A DNA stretch of 11,616 nucleotides from Pseudomonadota bacterium (GTDB lineage Bacteria > Pseudomonadota > Gammaproteobacteria > Steroidobacterales > Steroidobacteraceae): NCBI GenBank assembly GCA_021820785.1, contig JAKADE010000052.1, positions 1-11,616 on the forward strand, given 5' to 3'. The position numbers and the translations under genes are program-made. This document shows positions 1 to 8,133 of the stretch, one piece after another. How positions within the stretch are numbered: the stretch's first letter is position 1; the number at the start of each line of letters is the position of its first letter. The notes under the pieces are model-generated. The model was not told the DNA's origin and did no database searches. It saw nothing but the letters and a program-made list of their open reading frames with translations.

Positions 1-784
1 GCATCCCCAGGTAGCGGTCCATCGTCAGCAGTCCGAGCGTGACGGTGAGGATCGGGAATGCGACCACGATCAGCACGCTGGCGCAGAGCGAGGCCCACAC
101 GAACACCGGCATGCGCGTCATGGTCATGCCCGGGGCGCGCATCTTCAGAATCGTCGCGATGAAGTTCACCCCGGTGAGCGTCGTGCCGATACCGGAGATC
201 TGCAGTGCCCAGATGTAGTAGTCCACCCCGACGCCCGGACTGAAATGCAGCTCCGAGAGCGGCGGGTAGGCGAGCCAGCCGGCGCGCGAGAAATTGCCGA
301 TGGCGAGCGAGACGTTCACGAGCACCGCACCGGCGGCCGTCAGCCAGAAGCTGAAGTTGTTCAGCAGCGGGAATGCCACGTCACGCGCGCCGATCTGCAG
401 CGGCAGGATGCAGTTCATCAGACCGATGATGAACGGCATCGCCATGAAGAAGATCATGATCGTGCCGTGCGCGCTGAACACCTGATCGAAGTGCTCCGGC
501 GGCAGGTAGCCCATGTTGCTGCCATAGGAGAGCGCCTGCTGGGAGCGCATCATGATCGCGTCGGCGAAGCCGCGCAGCAGCATGATGAACGCCAGGATCA
601 TGTACATGATCCCGATCTTCTTGTGATCGACCGAGGTCAGCCACTCGGTCCACAGGTACTTCCATTTACCCAGATAGGTGATGGCGCCGAGCACCGCGAT
701 GACGCACAGCACCATGAAGGCGACTGCGCCCATGACGATCGGGATGTTGAAAGGGATGGCACTGAGCGTCAACTTGCCAAACAT
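1..784 (-). CDS. cyoB: Cytochrome bo-type ubiquinol oxidase subunit I, partial (C-terminal part off the window)
   Basis: Subunit I of the heme-copper quinol oxidase, an inner-membrane enzyme that oxidises ubiquinol, reduces oxygen to water and pumps protons. Only the first 261 of about 660 residues are present; the gene runs off the left edge. The start is the ATG at 784, with a GGGAG ribosome-binding site at 794-798 inside the end of cyoA and only two bases between the cyoA stop and this start, so the two are translationally linked. Hydrophobic helices alternate with loops as in CyoB. Residues R71, D75, H98 and Q101 are present at the same numbers as the quinol-site residues known from E. 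coli CyoB, and H106 in the motif [10 protein letters not shown] is the expected low-spin heme ligand. Together these point to a quinol oxidase rather than a cytochrome c oxidase. cyoC and cyoD probably follow outside the window. Confidence 0.97.
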   Translation of the reverse strand, partial: MFGKLTLSAIPFNIPIVMGAVAFMVLCVIAVLGAITYLGKWKYLWTEWLTSVDHKKIGIMYMILAFIMLLRGFADAIMMRSQQALSYGSNMGYLPPEHFDQVFSAHGTIMIFFMAMPFIIGLMNCILPLQIGARDVAFPLLNNFSFWLTAAGAVLVNVSLAIGNFSRAGWLAYPPLSELHFSPGVGVDYYIWALQISGIGTTLTGVNFIATILKMRAPGMTMTRMPVFVWASLCASVLIVVAFPILTVTLGLLTMDRYLGM

Positions 785-786
785 AC

Positions 787-1680
787 TCACTTACTCCCAC
801 GGGCCGGCGCAGGCGCCGAGGCGCTCGCCAGCAATTGACCGGAGCGGAACTTGCCCGCAAGGATCTGCTCGAACAGATTCGGCATGACCTGCGAGTAATA
901 CGTCACCGGAACGTTTTCGCTCGGCTTGTCGAGCGCGATGTACTGCGCGGCGTCGAGGTGCTGGCTCGAGGCCGAGACCTTGGCAACCCACTGCTTGAAG
1001 TCCGCCGGGGTCATCGAGACCGCCTTGAACGTCATGCCGGAGAAGCCATCGCCGCTGAAGTTCGCGGAAATGCCGCGGAAGGTGCCGGTGCGGCTGGCCA
1101 CCAGGTTGTCCGAGGTCTGCATGTTCGCCATGGCATAGATCTGGCTGCCGAGGCGCGGAATGAAGAACGAGTTCATCACCGTGGCGGAGGTGATGTGGAA
1201 GACCACCGGCACGCCGACCGGCATGGCCACCTCGTTCACCGAGGCGATGTGCAGGTCCGGGTAGATGAACAGCCACTTCCAGTTCATCGCCACCGCCTCG
1301 ACATGGATCGGCTGGGCCGGCGAGGCAATGTGGCGGAAGGGGTCGAGCTTGTGCGAACTGCGCCAGGCAATCACGCCGAGGATCGACACGATGATGACCG
1401 GGATGGTCCACATCACCACTTCGATGCGCGTCGAGTGCGACCACTCCGGCTCATAGCGCGCCTTGGTGTTCGAGGCGCGGTAGTGCCACGCGACAAGCAC
1501 GACCAGCACGATCACCGGGGCCACCACCACCAGCATCAGGCCGGTTGCGGTGTAGATGATCGAACGCTCCGCCATGCCGATGGGACCGGCCGGATGCAGC
1601 AGTGCACCGTGGCAGCCGGCCAGCAGTCCAGTTGCCGCCAACGGCAAAAGACGACAGAATCGAGACCAGAAGTTGCGCAT
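787..1680 (-). CDS. cyoA: Cytochrome bo-type ubiquinol oxidase subunit II, lipoprotein
   Basis: Subunit II of the quinol oxidase, 297 residues, close to the 315 of E. coli CyoA. The start at 1680 is chosen because it gives a classical lipoprotein signal: basic [10 protein letters not shown], a hydrophobic stretch, then the lipobox LLAGC with lipidated C23. An upstream in-frame ATG at 1827 would bury this signal behind an unlikely basic leader. Two membrane helices lie at about residues 42-66 and 86-106, followed by a periplasmic cupredoxin domain containing [10 protein letters not shown]. The CuA loop reads [12 protein letters not shown], with no cysteine ligands, as expected for a quinol-oxidising enzyme that has lost CuA. 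No good Shine-Dalgarno sequence is visible before the ATG, which leaves a little doubt about the exact start. It is the first gene of the cyoAB operon. Confidence 0.96.
   Translation of the reverse strand: MRNFWSRFCRLLPLAATGLLAGCHGALLHPAGPIGMAERSIIYTATGLMLVVVAPVIVLVVLVAWHYRASNTKARYEPEWSHSTRIEVVMWTIPVIIVSILGVIAWRSSHKLDPFRHIASPAQPIHVEAVAMNWKWLFIYPDLHIASVNEVAMPVGVPVVFHITSATVMNSFFIPRLGSQIYAMANMQTSDNLVASRTGTFRGISANFSGDGFSGMTFKAVSMTPADFKQWVAKVSASSQHLDAAQYIALDKPSENVPVTYYSQVMPNLFEQILAGKFRSGQLLASASAPAPARGSK
794..798 (-). promoter_or_regulatory. Ribosome-binding site of cyoB inside cyoA
   Basis: GGGAG on the minus strand lies nine bases before the cyoB ATG and within the last codons of cyoA. It supports the chosen cyoB start and coupled translation of the two subunits. 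Confidence 0.75.
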
Positions 1681-1837
1681 GATGTGGGGGCGAATACCAG
1701 CCTTGTTTCGAACGGCGAGAGGATGCCCCTCAGCCCCCGCCAAATCCTTAGCGTTCCCTGAATTGCGCTTAATCTTTCTTAATTGATGCCCGCAGGACTT
1801 GCGGCCGCGCCTTGCCGGCGTGTACATAGCCCTGTGA

Positions 1838-1853
1838 CGTGATTTTTGTCACC
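1838..1853. promoter_or_regulatory. CRP/FNR-family-like palindrome upstream of cyoA
   Basis: The sequence reads GTGA-N6-TCAC (core 1839-1852), the central consensus of CRP-type sites, with a T-rich spacer. It sits about 160-170 bases upstream of the cyoA start and overlaps the stop codon (1849-1851) of the upstream regulator gene. cyo operons in other bacteria are controlled by CRP/FNR-family and other redox regulators, so control of cyoA is plausible. The distance is long for a classical activator site, and I found no convincing -35/-10 pair nearby, so the role is inferred. Confidence 0.4.
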
Positions 1854-4401
1854 CTTCCAGGGCGGCCGTCATGGCCTCGTCCTCGCTCCAGCGGGCGCCG
1901 CTGTCCATCAGCGCCTCGAGCCGCTGCGGTGCCAGCACGACGCGCAGCTGCTGCAGAATCCCCGCTTCGATCATGAGCTTCGCCGGACTGCGGCCGGCGA
2001 ACTCCTTGGAAAAGAATGCGTGTGCGTAGCCGATGAACTGGGCGGCACGCTCGAAGCGCTCCTGGCGCGCCGCGATGGTCGCCAGGTGCTGCATGCCACC
2101 GGCGATCAGCACCGTATCGAGCTCGCTGTCCTCGGCGAGCGGCAGTCCCTCGCGCAGTGCCGCGCTTGCCGCATCGATTTCGTCGTGCGCGATGAGGTAG
2201 CCGGCCAGGTTGCATAGCGCATGTCCGAGCAGCCCCGTGCGCCGTGCCGCGCGCGCCAGCGCGATCACTTCGCGCGCACCGGCGATGGCCGCATCGACGC
2301 GGCCCTCGGCGAACTGCACCTCCGCCTTGTAGATGAGCGCCCGCCACGCCCAGAAGTCTGCATGCGAGCGCTCCCCGGCGAGGAGTGCCTCGTCGAGCCG
2401 TGCCCGCGCCGCCTCGTACTGTCCGGCGACCGTGTGCGCGATGCCGAGATTGGTCAGGCAGAGCGCGAAGCTCTTCGGCTGCGCGGCGGCCGAAAGCATC
2501 CGGCGGCTCTCCTGCAGCGCCTCGAGGCCCTCCTCCGGTGCCCCGGTGCGTGCCAGGTTGAGGCCGTAGAACGCGAGTGCCCGGGCGAGGTCGAGCGGTT
2601 CGCCCGACTCGCGCAGCAACGCGACCGCGCGCCGCAGCGCCGGCACGGCCCGCCCGCGCGGCTCGCCCGTGGACAGAAAGCCGTAACCGAACCACAGACG
2701 CGCCTCGAGCGAGCGCGGCGTCTCACTGCTCAGCGCCGCGGTGGCGCGCTCGAGGCGCGAGCGTCCCTCGGGCATCAGCGACAGCAGATACCACAGCAGG
2801 TACGAGCAGGCCGCCAGTTCGACCCCGATCTGCGCATCACCGTCGGCGCCGAACGCCCAGTCGAGCGCGACGCGCACGTTGTCGATCTCCGGGCCGACCT
2901 TCTCCAGCCATTCGACCGACGGCGTTCGTTCCCAGACCAGATGCGCGTTCTGCAGCAGATCGCGGAAGTAGCGCGCATGCAGACGCGCCAGCGGCCCGAA
3001 CTCACCGCTGTCGGCGAGCTTCTCCATCGCGTAGGCATGCGTGGTCTCGAGCAACCGGTAGCGCCGCTGCGCTGCGGACGGATCGGCCACCACCAGCGAC
3101 TTGTCGACCAGTTCGGCAATCCGGCTGACGACCTCCCACTCCGGCAGCGCCGCATCGGCGACCACCTGCCCGGCGGCCTCGAGCGTGAAGCTGCCGGCGA
3201 ACACGGCCAGCCGGCGCAGCACGATGCGGTCCGGCTCGGCCAGCAGCCGGTGACTCCAATCGAGCGTGGCGCGCAGCGTCTGGTGGCGCGGCAGCGCCGT
3301 GCGCCGCCCGCCGGTGAGCACGTGGAAGCGCAGGTCGAGCCGCTGCGCCAGGCCATCGATGCCGAGCGCCGCGGAGCGCGCGGCGGCCAATTCGATCGCG
3401 AGCGGGATGCCATCGAGGCGCCGGCAGATCATCGCCACCGTGGCCGCATTGCGCTCGTTGAGTTCGAATTGCGGATCGGCGGCCTGGGCCCGCGCGACGA
3501 ACAGACGCACCGCGCCGTGGCGCTGTGTGCTCGCGAGCCCGGCGGTGTGCTCGGCCGGAAACTCCAGCGGCCGCAGCCGCAGCGTGCACTCTCCCTCGAT
3601 GCCGAGCGGCTCCTGGCTGGTGGCGAGAATGCTGAGCTGGGGCGCCGCGGCGAGCAGCGTCTCGGCCTCGCGGGCTGCAGCGCTGATCAGATGTTCACAG
3701 TTGTCGAGCACCAGCAGCAGCTTGCGCTCGCGCAGCGCCGCGGCGAGCCGCTCACCAGTCCAGCGTCCGGTACCGCTCTGCAGACCGAGCGCGGCATGCA
3801 TGGCGCTCGCCACCAGTTCCGGGTCGGCGAGCGGGGCGAGCTCCGCCAGCCACACCCCGTCGGGAAATTCGTCGAGCGCCTCGCGCGCCGCCTCGAGCGC
3901 CAGGCGGGTCTTGCCGATGCCGCCTGTGCCGACCAGCGTCACCAGCCGGTTGTGCTGCAGCAGCTCGTGCACCGTGGCGAGTTCGGCCTCGCGGCCGATG
4001 AAGTCCGACATCGCCGCCGGCAGATTGGTCGGCGGCGCGGGCGCCTCGGCCGCGCTGCGCGCACTGTCGCTCTCGGAGAGCTCACGCACCTCGCCGGTGA
4101 AGCGATACCCGCGCAGCGGCACGGTGACGATGAGATTGCGGTCCTTGCCGAGCGCCTTGCGCAGCGCCGAGATCTGTACCTGGATGTTGCTCTCTTCGAC
4201 CACGATGCCCGGCCAGGCGCGCGCGAGCAGCTCTTCCTTGGTCACGAGGTCGCCGTGTGCCTCGAGCAGCACCAGCAGCACGTCGAAGGCCCGGGAGCCG
4301 AGCGCAATGGGCTTATCGCCGCTGCGCAGCTCGCGCTGGCGGATCAGCAGCCGAAAGCGTCCGAACTCGAGGCAGTTCGCGCCTCGCGCAATACCGTGCA
4401 T
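1849..4401 (-). CDS. Winged-helix / AAA-type ATPase / helical-repeat transcriptional regulator
   Basis: An 850-residue signal-dependent transcription factor of the AfsR/MalT-like style. Residues ~10-105 form an OmpR/PhoB-type DNA-binding winged helix: the segment GSRAFDVLLVLLEAHGDLVT, then a recognition-helix region SNIQVQISALRKALG and the wing signature VPLRGYRF. A linker leads to an ATPase with Walker A GTGGIGKT (158-165) and Walker B LLLVLDNCEHL (228-238), followed by a winged or lid region and a long alpha-helical tail (~530-850) rich in alanine, leucine and arginine that resembles TPR repeats. There is no phospho-acceptor receiver domain. The start at 4401 is preferred because upstream codons in the same frame are low-complexity and the conserved domain begins just after it; the Shine-Dalgarno is weak. 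The inducer and target genes are unknown. It lies upstream of cyoA in the same direction and divergent from the secreted protein at 4593, so either could be a target. Confidence 0.88.
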   Translation of the reverse strand: MHGIARGANCLEFGRFRLLIRQRELRSGDKPIALGSRAFDVLLVLLEAHGDLVTKEELLARAWPGIVVEESNIQVQISALRKALGKDRNLIVTVPLRGYRFTGEVRELSESDSARSAAEAPAPPTNLPAAMSDFIGREAELATVHELLQHNRLVTLVGTGGIGKTRLALEAAREALDEFPDGVWLAELAPLADPELVASAMHAALGLQSGTGRWTGERLAAALRERKLLLVLDNCEHLISAAAREAETLLAAAPQLSILATSQEPLGIEGECTLRLRPLEFPAEHTAGLASTQRHGAVRLFVARAQAADPQFELNERNAATVAMICRRLDGIPLAIELAAARSAALGIDGLAQRLDLRFHVLTGGRRTALPRHQTLRATLDWSHRLLAEPDRIVLRRLAVFAGSFTLEAAGQVVADAALPEWEVVSRIAELVDKSLVVADPSAAQRRYRLLETTHAYAMEKLADSGEFGPLARLHARYFRDLLQNAHLVWERTPSVEWLEKVGPEIDNVRVALDWAFGADGDAQIGVELAACSYLLWYLLSLMPEGRSRLERATAALSSETPRSLEARLWFGYGFLSTGEPRGRAVPALRRAVALLRESGEPLDLARALAFYGLNLARTGAPEEGLEALQESRRMLSAAAQPKSFALCLTNLGIAHTVAGQYEAARARLDEALLAGERSHADFWAWRALIYKAEVQFAEGRVDAAIAGAREVIALARAARRTGLLGHALCNLAGYLIAHDEIDAASAALREGLPLAEDSELDTVLIAGGMQHLATIAARQERFERAAQFIGYAHAFFSKEFAGRSPAKLMIEAGILQQLRVVLAPQRLEALMDSGARWSEDEAMTAALEG

Positions 4402-4460
4402 GAAATTGGCTGGTCCAAAGGTCTCGGGACGGCGCACCGGCTCGCGGATCCCACCGCGAA

Positions 4461-4466
4461 AGTGTA
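4461..4466 (-). promoter_or_regulatory. Possible -10 element of the regulator gene
   Basis: TACACT on the minus strand, about 60 bases before the regulator ATG, is a 4 of 6 match to the sigma-70 -10 element. No good -35 is seen at the right distance, so this would be a weak or activated promoter. Confidence 0.25.
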
Positions 4467-4523
4467 ACGCAACTGCACCATCCCTCGGGCGCCAAGCGCG
4501 CCCTCCCGGGGGCCCGGTCACGC

Positions 4524-4551
4524 TTTACGGCCGGTCCAGGCCGTGTATTAT
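4524..4551 (+). promoter_or_regulatory. Predicted sigma-70 promoter for the secreted protein gene
   Basis: TTTACG (4524-4529) and TATTAT (4546-4551) are separated by 16 bases and match the consensus at 4 of 6 and 5 of 6 positions. An overlapping TATGAT lies at 4549-4554. The start point would be near 4558, giving a leader of about 35 bases that contains a GAGGGGG ribosome-binding site before the ATG at 4593. Confidence 0.5.
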
Positions 4552-4592
4552 GATAGCGCTACCAATCCGACTCGACCGATGAGGGGGCCGTC

Positions 4593-6497
4593 ATGCTCAA
4601 GTTCCGGCAGTCTCTTGCCGCCACGCTGGCGCTGCTGTGCGCCGCGACTGCCTGGTCGGCGCCGGCGCCGTACCGCAATTTCAAGGTCACCGTGTACATC
4701 CCGGTGCGCGTGGTCAAGCGCATGGCGCGGGATCCGGCCTGGATGCGCTCGAGCTGGCGCACCATCGCCCGCCGGCTGCACGTCGACCAGGTCTTCATCG
4801 AGAGCTACCGTGCGGGCGACAGCGCGACCGGCGCCGAACTGACCCGCGTGAAGCACTTCTTTCAGGCGCATCACGTCGCGGTGGCCGGCGGCATGGCCAT
4901 GCTCGGCCCCGGCGGCAACGGCCAGTTCAACACCCTCGATTACGCGCTGCCTGAGGATCGGGCGCTGACGCGGCGCATGGCCGCGCTCACCGCCAGGCAC
5001 TTCAACGAGTTCGTGCTCGACGATCTGTACTTCTTCAACACCAAGAGCCCGGCGGACATTGCCGCCAAGGGCTCGCGCACATGGTCGCAGTACCGCATGC
5101 AGACCATGGATGACGTGTCGCGCAACCTGATCCTGAAGCCCGCCGAGGCCGCCAACCCCAAGGTGCGCGTCATCATCAAGTTCCCGAATTTCTACCCCTC
5201 GTTCCAGGGCATGGGGTTCGATCTGGTGCACGAGCCGAAGATCTTCCCGGAGATCTGGACGGGCGATGAGACCCGCTACGCGCCGAGCACCGATCAGCAG
5301 CTGCTGCCCTACGAGAGCTACGAGATCTTCCGCTACTTCGAGAACATCGCCCCGGGACGCAACGGCGGCGGCTGGGTCGATCCCATCGCCATGCATGACC
5401 TGGACCGCTACGCCGAGCAACTCTGGGACACCATTCTCGCCAAGGCGCCGGCGATCAACCTGTTCGAGTACACGGACCTGCTGCGCACGGCCAACCCGAA
5501 GAACCGCGCCGCCTGGCAGGACCTGCCGACGACGTTCAACTACTGGCAGATGCTGCGCCAGTGCTGCGGCCTGCCGGGCCGCCCGGGCGCCAAACGGCCG
5601 CGGCTCGCCAACGTGGTCGCCTACTCGCTGCGCAAGGTCGATCGCATTGCCGGGGCGCTCGGCCAGCCGGTCGGGCTCGCCACCTATCGGCCGCTCGACT
5701 CCAGCGGCGAGGACTTCCTGCCCGAGATGCTCGGCATGATCGGAATTCCGATCGAGATGTTGCCGCACTGGCCGCACGCCAGGACCGTGCTGCTCACGGA
5801 AGCGGCGCGAAAGGATCCGCACATCGTCACGCAGATCGAAGCCCACCTGCGCGCCGGCGGGCACGTCATCATCACCTCGGGGCTGCTGCGGGCACTGCAG
5901 CACCGCGGCTTGCGCCAGATCACGGACATGCACGTCACTCACCTGATCGCCGCCCCCACCCGCTACGTCGCGGGCTTCGGCTTCGGTGGCGGCGTGATGC
6001 TCGGCAGGAGCCGGCCGATCCTCTTCCCGCTGATTCACTTCTACACCAACGAGGACTGGGCGGTGGTGCGCGGACTCGATGATCAGGGCGGCGTGCCGCT
6101 GCTGCTGATGGATCACTATGGCAAAGGCGAGCTGTACGTACTGAACGTGCCCGAGGAGCAGAACGACTTCTACTCCCTGCCGCCGCGCGTCCTCGATGCA
6201 CTGCGGCGCTTCCTCACGCCCGGCCTGCCGGTACGGCTCGAGGGACCTGCCGACGTCAGCCTGTTCGAATACGCCAATGGCACGTTCGTCGTGCAGTCCT
6301 TCCGCAACCATCCGGTCGCGGTACGGGTGATCGGCGGCTTCGAGCGCATCGAGCGCCTGACCAACGGGGTGGTGCTTGGCGGCGAACCGGTCCGACACGG
6401 CGGCCCGTTCGCAGCGCGCCCGGGCACACCGGCGCGCTACGGGTATGAACTGCGCATCGAACCACACAGCCTGGTCGCGTTCCGCGAACTGCACTGA
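4593..6497 (+). CDS. Secreted protein, probably TIM-barrel glycoside-hydrolase-like with a GATase-like domain
   Basis: A 634-residue protein with a Sec signal peptide (MLKFRQSLAATLALLCAATA, cleavage probably after WSA at residue 23), so periplasmic or outside the cell. A strong GAGGGGG ribosome-binding site supports the start. Residues ~28-310 look like a beta/alpha barrel with acidic residues at strand ends, typical of glycosidases: FIESY (E70), VLDDLYFF (D143, D144), EIWTGDETR (E220, D225, E226) and NLFEYTD (E292). Residues ~330-530 look like a glutamine-amidotransferase-like Rossmann fold (GGHVIITSGLL), and the last ~100 residues look like a beta-sandwich. This order recalls the A-B-C domains of GH42-type beta-galactosidases, but I cannot assign it to a named family and the substrate is unknown. 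It is followed by a stem-loop and then gph; the regulator upstream is divergent. Confidence 0.8.
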   Translation: MLKFRQSLAATLALLCAATAWSAPAPYRNFKVTVYIPVRVVKRMARDPAWMRSSWRTIARRLHVDQVFIESYRAGDSATGAELTRVKHFFQAHHVAVAGGMAMLGPGGNGQFNTLDYALPEDRALTRRMAALTARHFNEFVLDDLYFFNTKSPADIAAKGSRTWSQYRMQTMDDVSRNLILKPAEAANPKVRVIIKFPNFYPSFQGMGFDLVHEPKIFPEIWTGDETRYAPSTDQQLLPYESYEIFRYFENIAPGRNGGGWVDPIAMHDLDRYAEQLWDTILAKAPAINLFEYTDLLRTANPKNRAAWQDLPTTFNYWQMLRQCCGLPGRPGAKRPRLANVVAYSLRKVDRIAGALGQPVGLATYRPLDSSGEDFLPEMLGMIGIPIEMLPHWPHARTVLLTEAARKDPHIVTQIEAHLRAGGHVIITSGLLRALQHRGLRQITDMHVTHLIAAPTRYVAGFGFGGGVMLGRSRPILFPLIHFYTNEDWAVVRGLDDQGGVPLLLMDHYGKGELYVLNVPEEQNDFYSLPPRVLDALRRFLTPGLPVRLEGPADVSLFEYANGTFVVQSFRNHPVAVRVIGGFERIERLTNGVVLGGEPVRHGGPFAARPGTPARYGYELRIEPHSLVAFRELH

Positions 6498-6500
6498 GCA

Positions 6501-6541
6501 CTGCGCGGCGGCACCGTCCACCCGGGGCGGTGCCGGCGCAG
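6501..6541 (+). terminator. Strong stem-loop after the secreted protein gene
   Basis: CTGCGC (6501-6506), a two-base GG bulge and CGGCACCG (6509-6516) pair with CGGTGCCG (6528-6535) and GCGCAG (6536-6541), giving a 14-bp stem four bases after the stop codon. No T-run follows, so it may be a Rho-assisted terminator or mRNA-stabilising hairpin rather than a classical intrinsic terminator. Confidence 0.5.
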
Positions 6542-6559
6542 CGGTGCTACAGTAGGCCG

Positions 6560-7222
6560 ATGCCCGTATCCTTGGTGATATTCGATCTCGACGGCACGCT
6601 GATCGACAGCGCCGCCGATCTGGCGCATGCCGTCAACGGCATGCTGGCTGACCACGGCGCCGCACCCCTGACACTCACCGAGGTCAGAGCGATGATCGGC
6701 GATGGCATGGGCAAACTGGTCGAGCGCGCTCTGGCCGCCCGCGGCCTCGCAGAGCAGGACGCCCGGGCTGCAGAACGCAATGTCCTGCAGCGCTACGGCG
6801 CCGAACCGGTGCGGGAAACGACGCTCTATCCCGGCACGCACGCGGCGCTGGCGCAGCTGCGCGCCGCAGCATTCGACCTCGCGATCTGCACCAACAAGCC
6901 CGAGCACCTCACCGCCGTGATTCTCGACCGGCTCGGCCTCACCGCCTTCTTCACCCGGGTGGTGGGTGGAGACACGCTGCCGTACCGGAAGCCCGACGGG
7001 CGGGTACTGCAGGCGATGCTGTCACATTTTTCGGCCGCGCCGGCCGACGCCCTGATGGTCGGGGACAGCGAAGTCGACGGGGCGGCGGCGGCGCAGGCAG
7101 GCGTGCCGCTCGTACTGATGCGCCACGGCTATCGTCGCGGACCGATTGAGCACATCCCCCACCTCGCCGCGCTCGAGAGCCTGCAGGAACTGCCCGGCCT
7201 GATCGGCAGGTTGCAGCGCTGA
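6560..7222 (+). CDS. gph: Phosphoglycolate phosphatase, HAD family
   Basis: A 220-residue cytoplasmic HAD-superfamily phosphatase. All four motifs are present: DLDGT with nucleophile D9 and acid/base D11; T111 in ICTNKP; K144 in YRKPDG; and the metal-binding MVGDSEVD (D169, D173). The alpha-helical cap between motifs I and II (~residues 15-90) is of the Gph type. The family hydrolyses 2-phosphoglycolate, arising from repair of oxidised DNA ends or from oxygenase side reactions, to glycolate. The start at 6560 is preferred over an in-frame ATG 30 bases upstream because it puts the HAD motif at the usual distance and has AGTAGG before it. Close relatives (other HAD phosphatases of the PGP group) cannot be excluded from sequence alone. 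Confidence 0.9.
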   Translation: MPVSLVIFDLDGTLIDSAADLAHAVNGMLADHGAAPLTLTEVRAMIGDGMGKLVERALAARGLAEQDARAAERNVLQRYGAEPVRETTLYPGTHAALAQLRAAAFDLAICTNKPEHLTAVILDRLGLTAFFTRVVGGDTLPYRKPDGRVLQAMLSHFSAAPADALMVGDSEVDGAAAAQAGVPLVLMRHGYRRGPIEHIPHLAALESLQELPGLIGRLQR

Positions 7223-7238
7223 GCCGCCCGAGGGCTCA
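7220..7238. terminator. Small palindrome joining two convergent stop codons
   Basis: TGAGCC (7220-7225) and GGCTCA (7233-7238) form a 6-bp stem with a 7-base loop. The first three bases are the gph stop and the last three are the complement of the methyltransferase stop. It may act weakly as a bidirectional terminator, but it is short and has no T-run. Confidence 0.3.
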
Positions 7239-7997
7239 GTCGAGCGTGCCGAAGAACACCAGCGTCTTGTAGGGAAACACGACCCGCCCGTCGCGCTGAT
7301 GGCGCTCGAAGATCTCGCGCAGGCCGGCGAGCAGCGGCTCATGATCGGGATGACCCGGCTCGGGCACGTACGAGGACGACAGGGCCCGCCCTTTCAGCCC
7401 ATCGAAATCGAAAACCTGCTGATTGGCAAAGGTGCGGCACTCGGGCTCGCGGCCGAAGAACCGTTGCATGGTCGGTCCGTACGCCCGCAGGCTGCGCACC
7501 TGGTCGTATTCCGGCGCATAGCGGCGCAGCAGCGCCTCGTAGTCCGCCAGCAGCGGCGCCGGATCGTCCGCGCGCTCGTTCCAGAGCAGACCCACCTGCC
7601 CCCCCTCGACCAGGATCCGAAGCGCCTCGCGGCGCGTTTTTTCCGGATCGAACCAGTGGAAGGCCTGTCCGGCCGTGACCCAATCGACGCTGTGCGGCGC
7701 GAGCGTGGTGACTTCGGCGGTCCCCGCCACGCTCGTAAACCCCGCACGGCCGGCGAGCAACTGCTCGGCGGCCTCGCGCATCTCGCGATTCGGCTCCACG
7801 GCCCAGACCTCGAGGCCTGCCTCGAGCAGTTGCGAGGTGAGGATCCCGGTGCCCGAGCCGAGGTCGGCCACGCGCCTTCCCGGCCGCAGTCCGCGCGCCT
7901 CGCGCAGGAACCGCAAGGCGTCATCCGGGTAATGCGGCCGATACTTCACGTAATCGGCGACGCGGCTGGAGAAGCGCTGGGTGGAGTCGATGGCCAT
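7236..7997 (-). CDS. Class I SAM-dependent methyltransferase
   Basis: A 253-residue cytoplasmic methyltransferase. The N-terminus (RFSSRVADYVKYRPHYP) and the SAM-binding motif I VADLGSGTG (43-51), the acidic end of strand 2 (E68 in AVEPN) and the motif GQAFHWFD (110-117) place it in the Methyltransf_11/YafE/Tmt1-like group that includes trans-aconitate- and other small-molecule methyltransferases. The substrate cannot be told. The ATG at 7997 has no Shine-Dalgarno; instead a TATACT hexamer lies seven bases before it, so the message may be leaderless. The gene converges on gph with only 13 bases between the two stop codons. It is not visibly in an operon. Confidence 0.88.
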   Translation of the reverse strand: MAIDSTQRFSSRVADYVKYRPHYPDDALRFLREARGLRPGRRVADLGSGTGILTSQLLEAGLEVWAVEPNREMREAAEQLLAGRAGFTSVAGTAEVTTLAPHSVDWVTAGQAFHWFDPEKTRREALRILVEGGQVGLLWNERADDPAPLLADYEALLRRYAPEYDQVRSLRAYGPTMQRFFGREPECRTFANQQVFDFDGLKGRALSSSYVPEPGHPDHEPLLAGLREIFERHQRDGRVVFPYKTLVFFGTLD

Positions 7998-8004
7998 GGG
8001 GGCA

Positions 8005-8010
8005 AGTATA
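8005..8010 (-). promoter_or_regulatory. Possible -10 element giving a leaderless methyltransferase mRNA
   Basis: TATACT on the minus strand (5 of 6 match to TATAAT) ends seven bases before the ATG at 7997. Transcription would therefore begin at or next to the start codon. No recognisable -35 is found 16-18 bases upstream. Confidence 0.35.
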
Positions 8011-8093
8011 CGGCCTGCCCGCTGACCGGGCGGGTGCGAATCAGGGGGGCACGGCCGTCCTTCGAACGCGAGCCGGAGAATTCCTCCACATGG

Positions 8094-8126
8094 TTCACAC
8101 TCGGTTCAGGGCAAACATGCGAGACT
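8094..8126 (+). promoter_or_regulatory. Putative activator box and -10 of unit 1
   Basis: TTCAC (8094-8098) and TTCAG (8105-8109) form a direct repeat with an 11-base period, followed after 11 bases by GAGACT (8121-8126). The geometry matches that of the other three units exactly, though this is the most diverged copy. Confidence 0.45.
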
Positions 8127-8133
8127 TCCTCCC

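Noticed and set aside
787..1827. A longer cyoA starting at 1827
   Set aside because: It would place about 49 basic residues ahead of the lipoprotein signal peptide and overlap the presumed regulatory region.
2221..4467. A 748-codon open frame on the plus strand opposite the regulator gene
   Set aside because: It mirrors a gene with clear domains, has arginine/glutamine/histidine-rich composition typical of antisense frames in GC-rich DNA, and shows no recognisable domain.
4548..6521. A 657-codon open frame on the minus strand opposite the secreted protein gene
   Set aside because: The plus-strand frame has a signal peptide, ribosome-binding site and promoter; the minus frame has low-complexity antisense composition.
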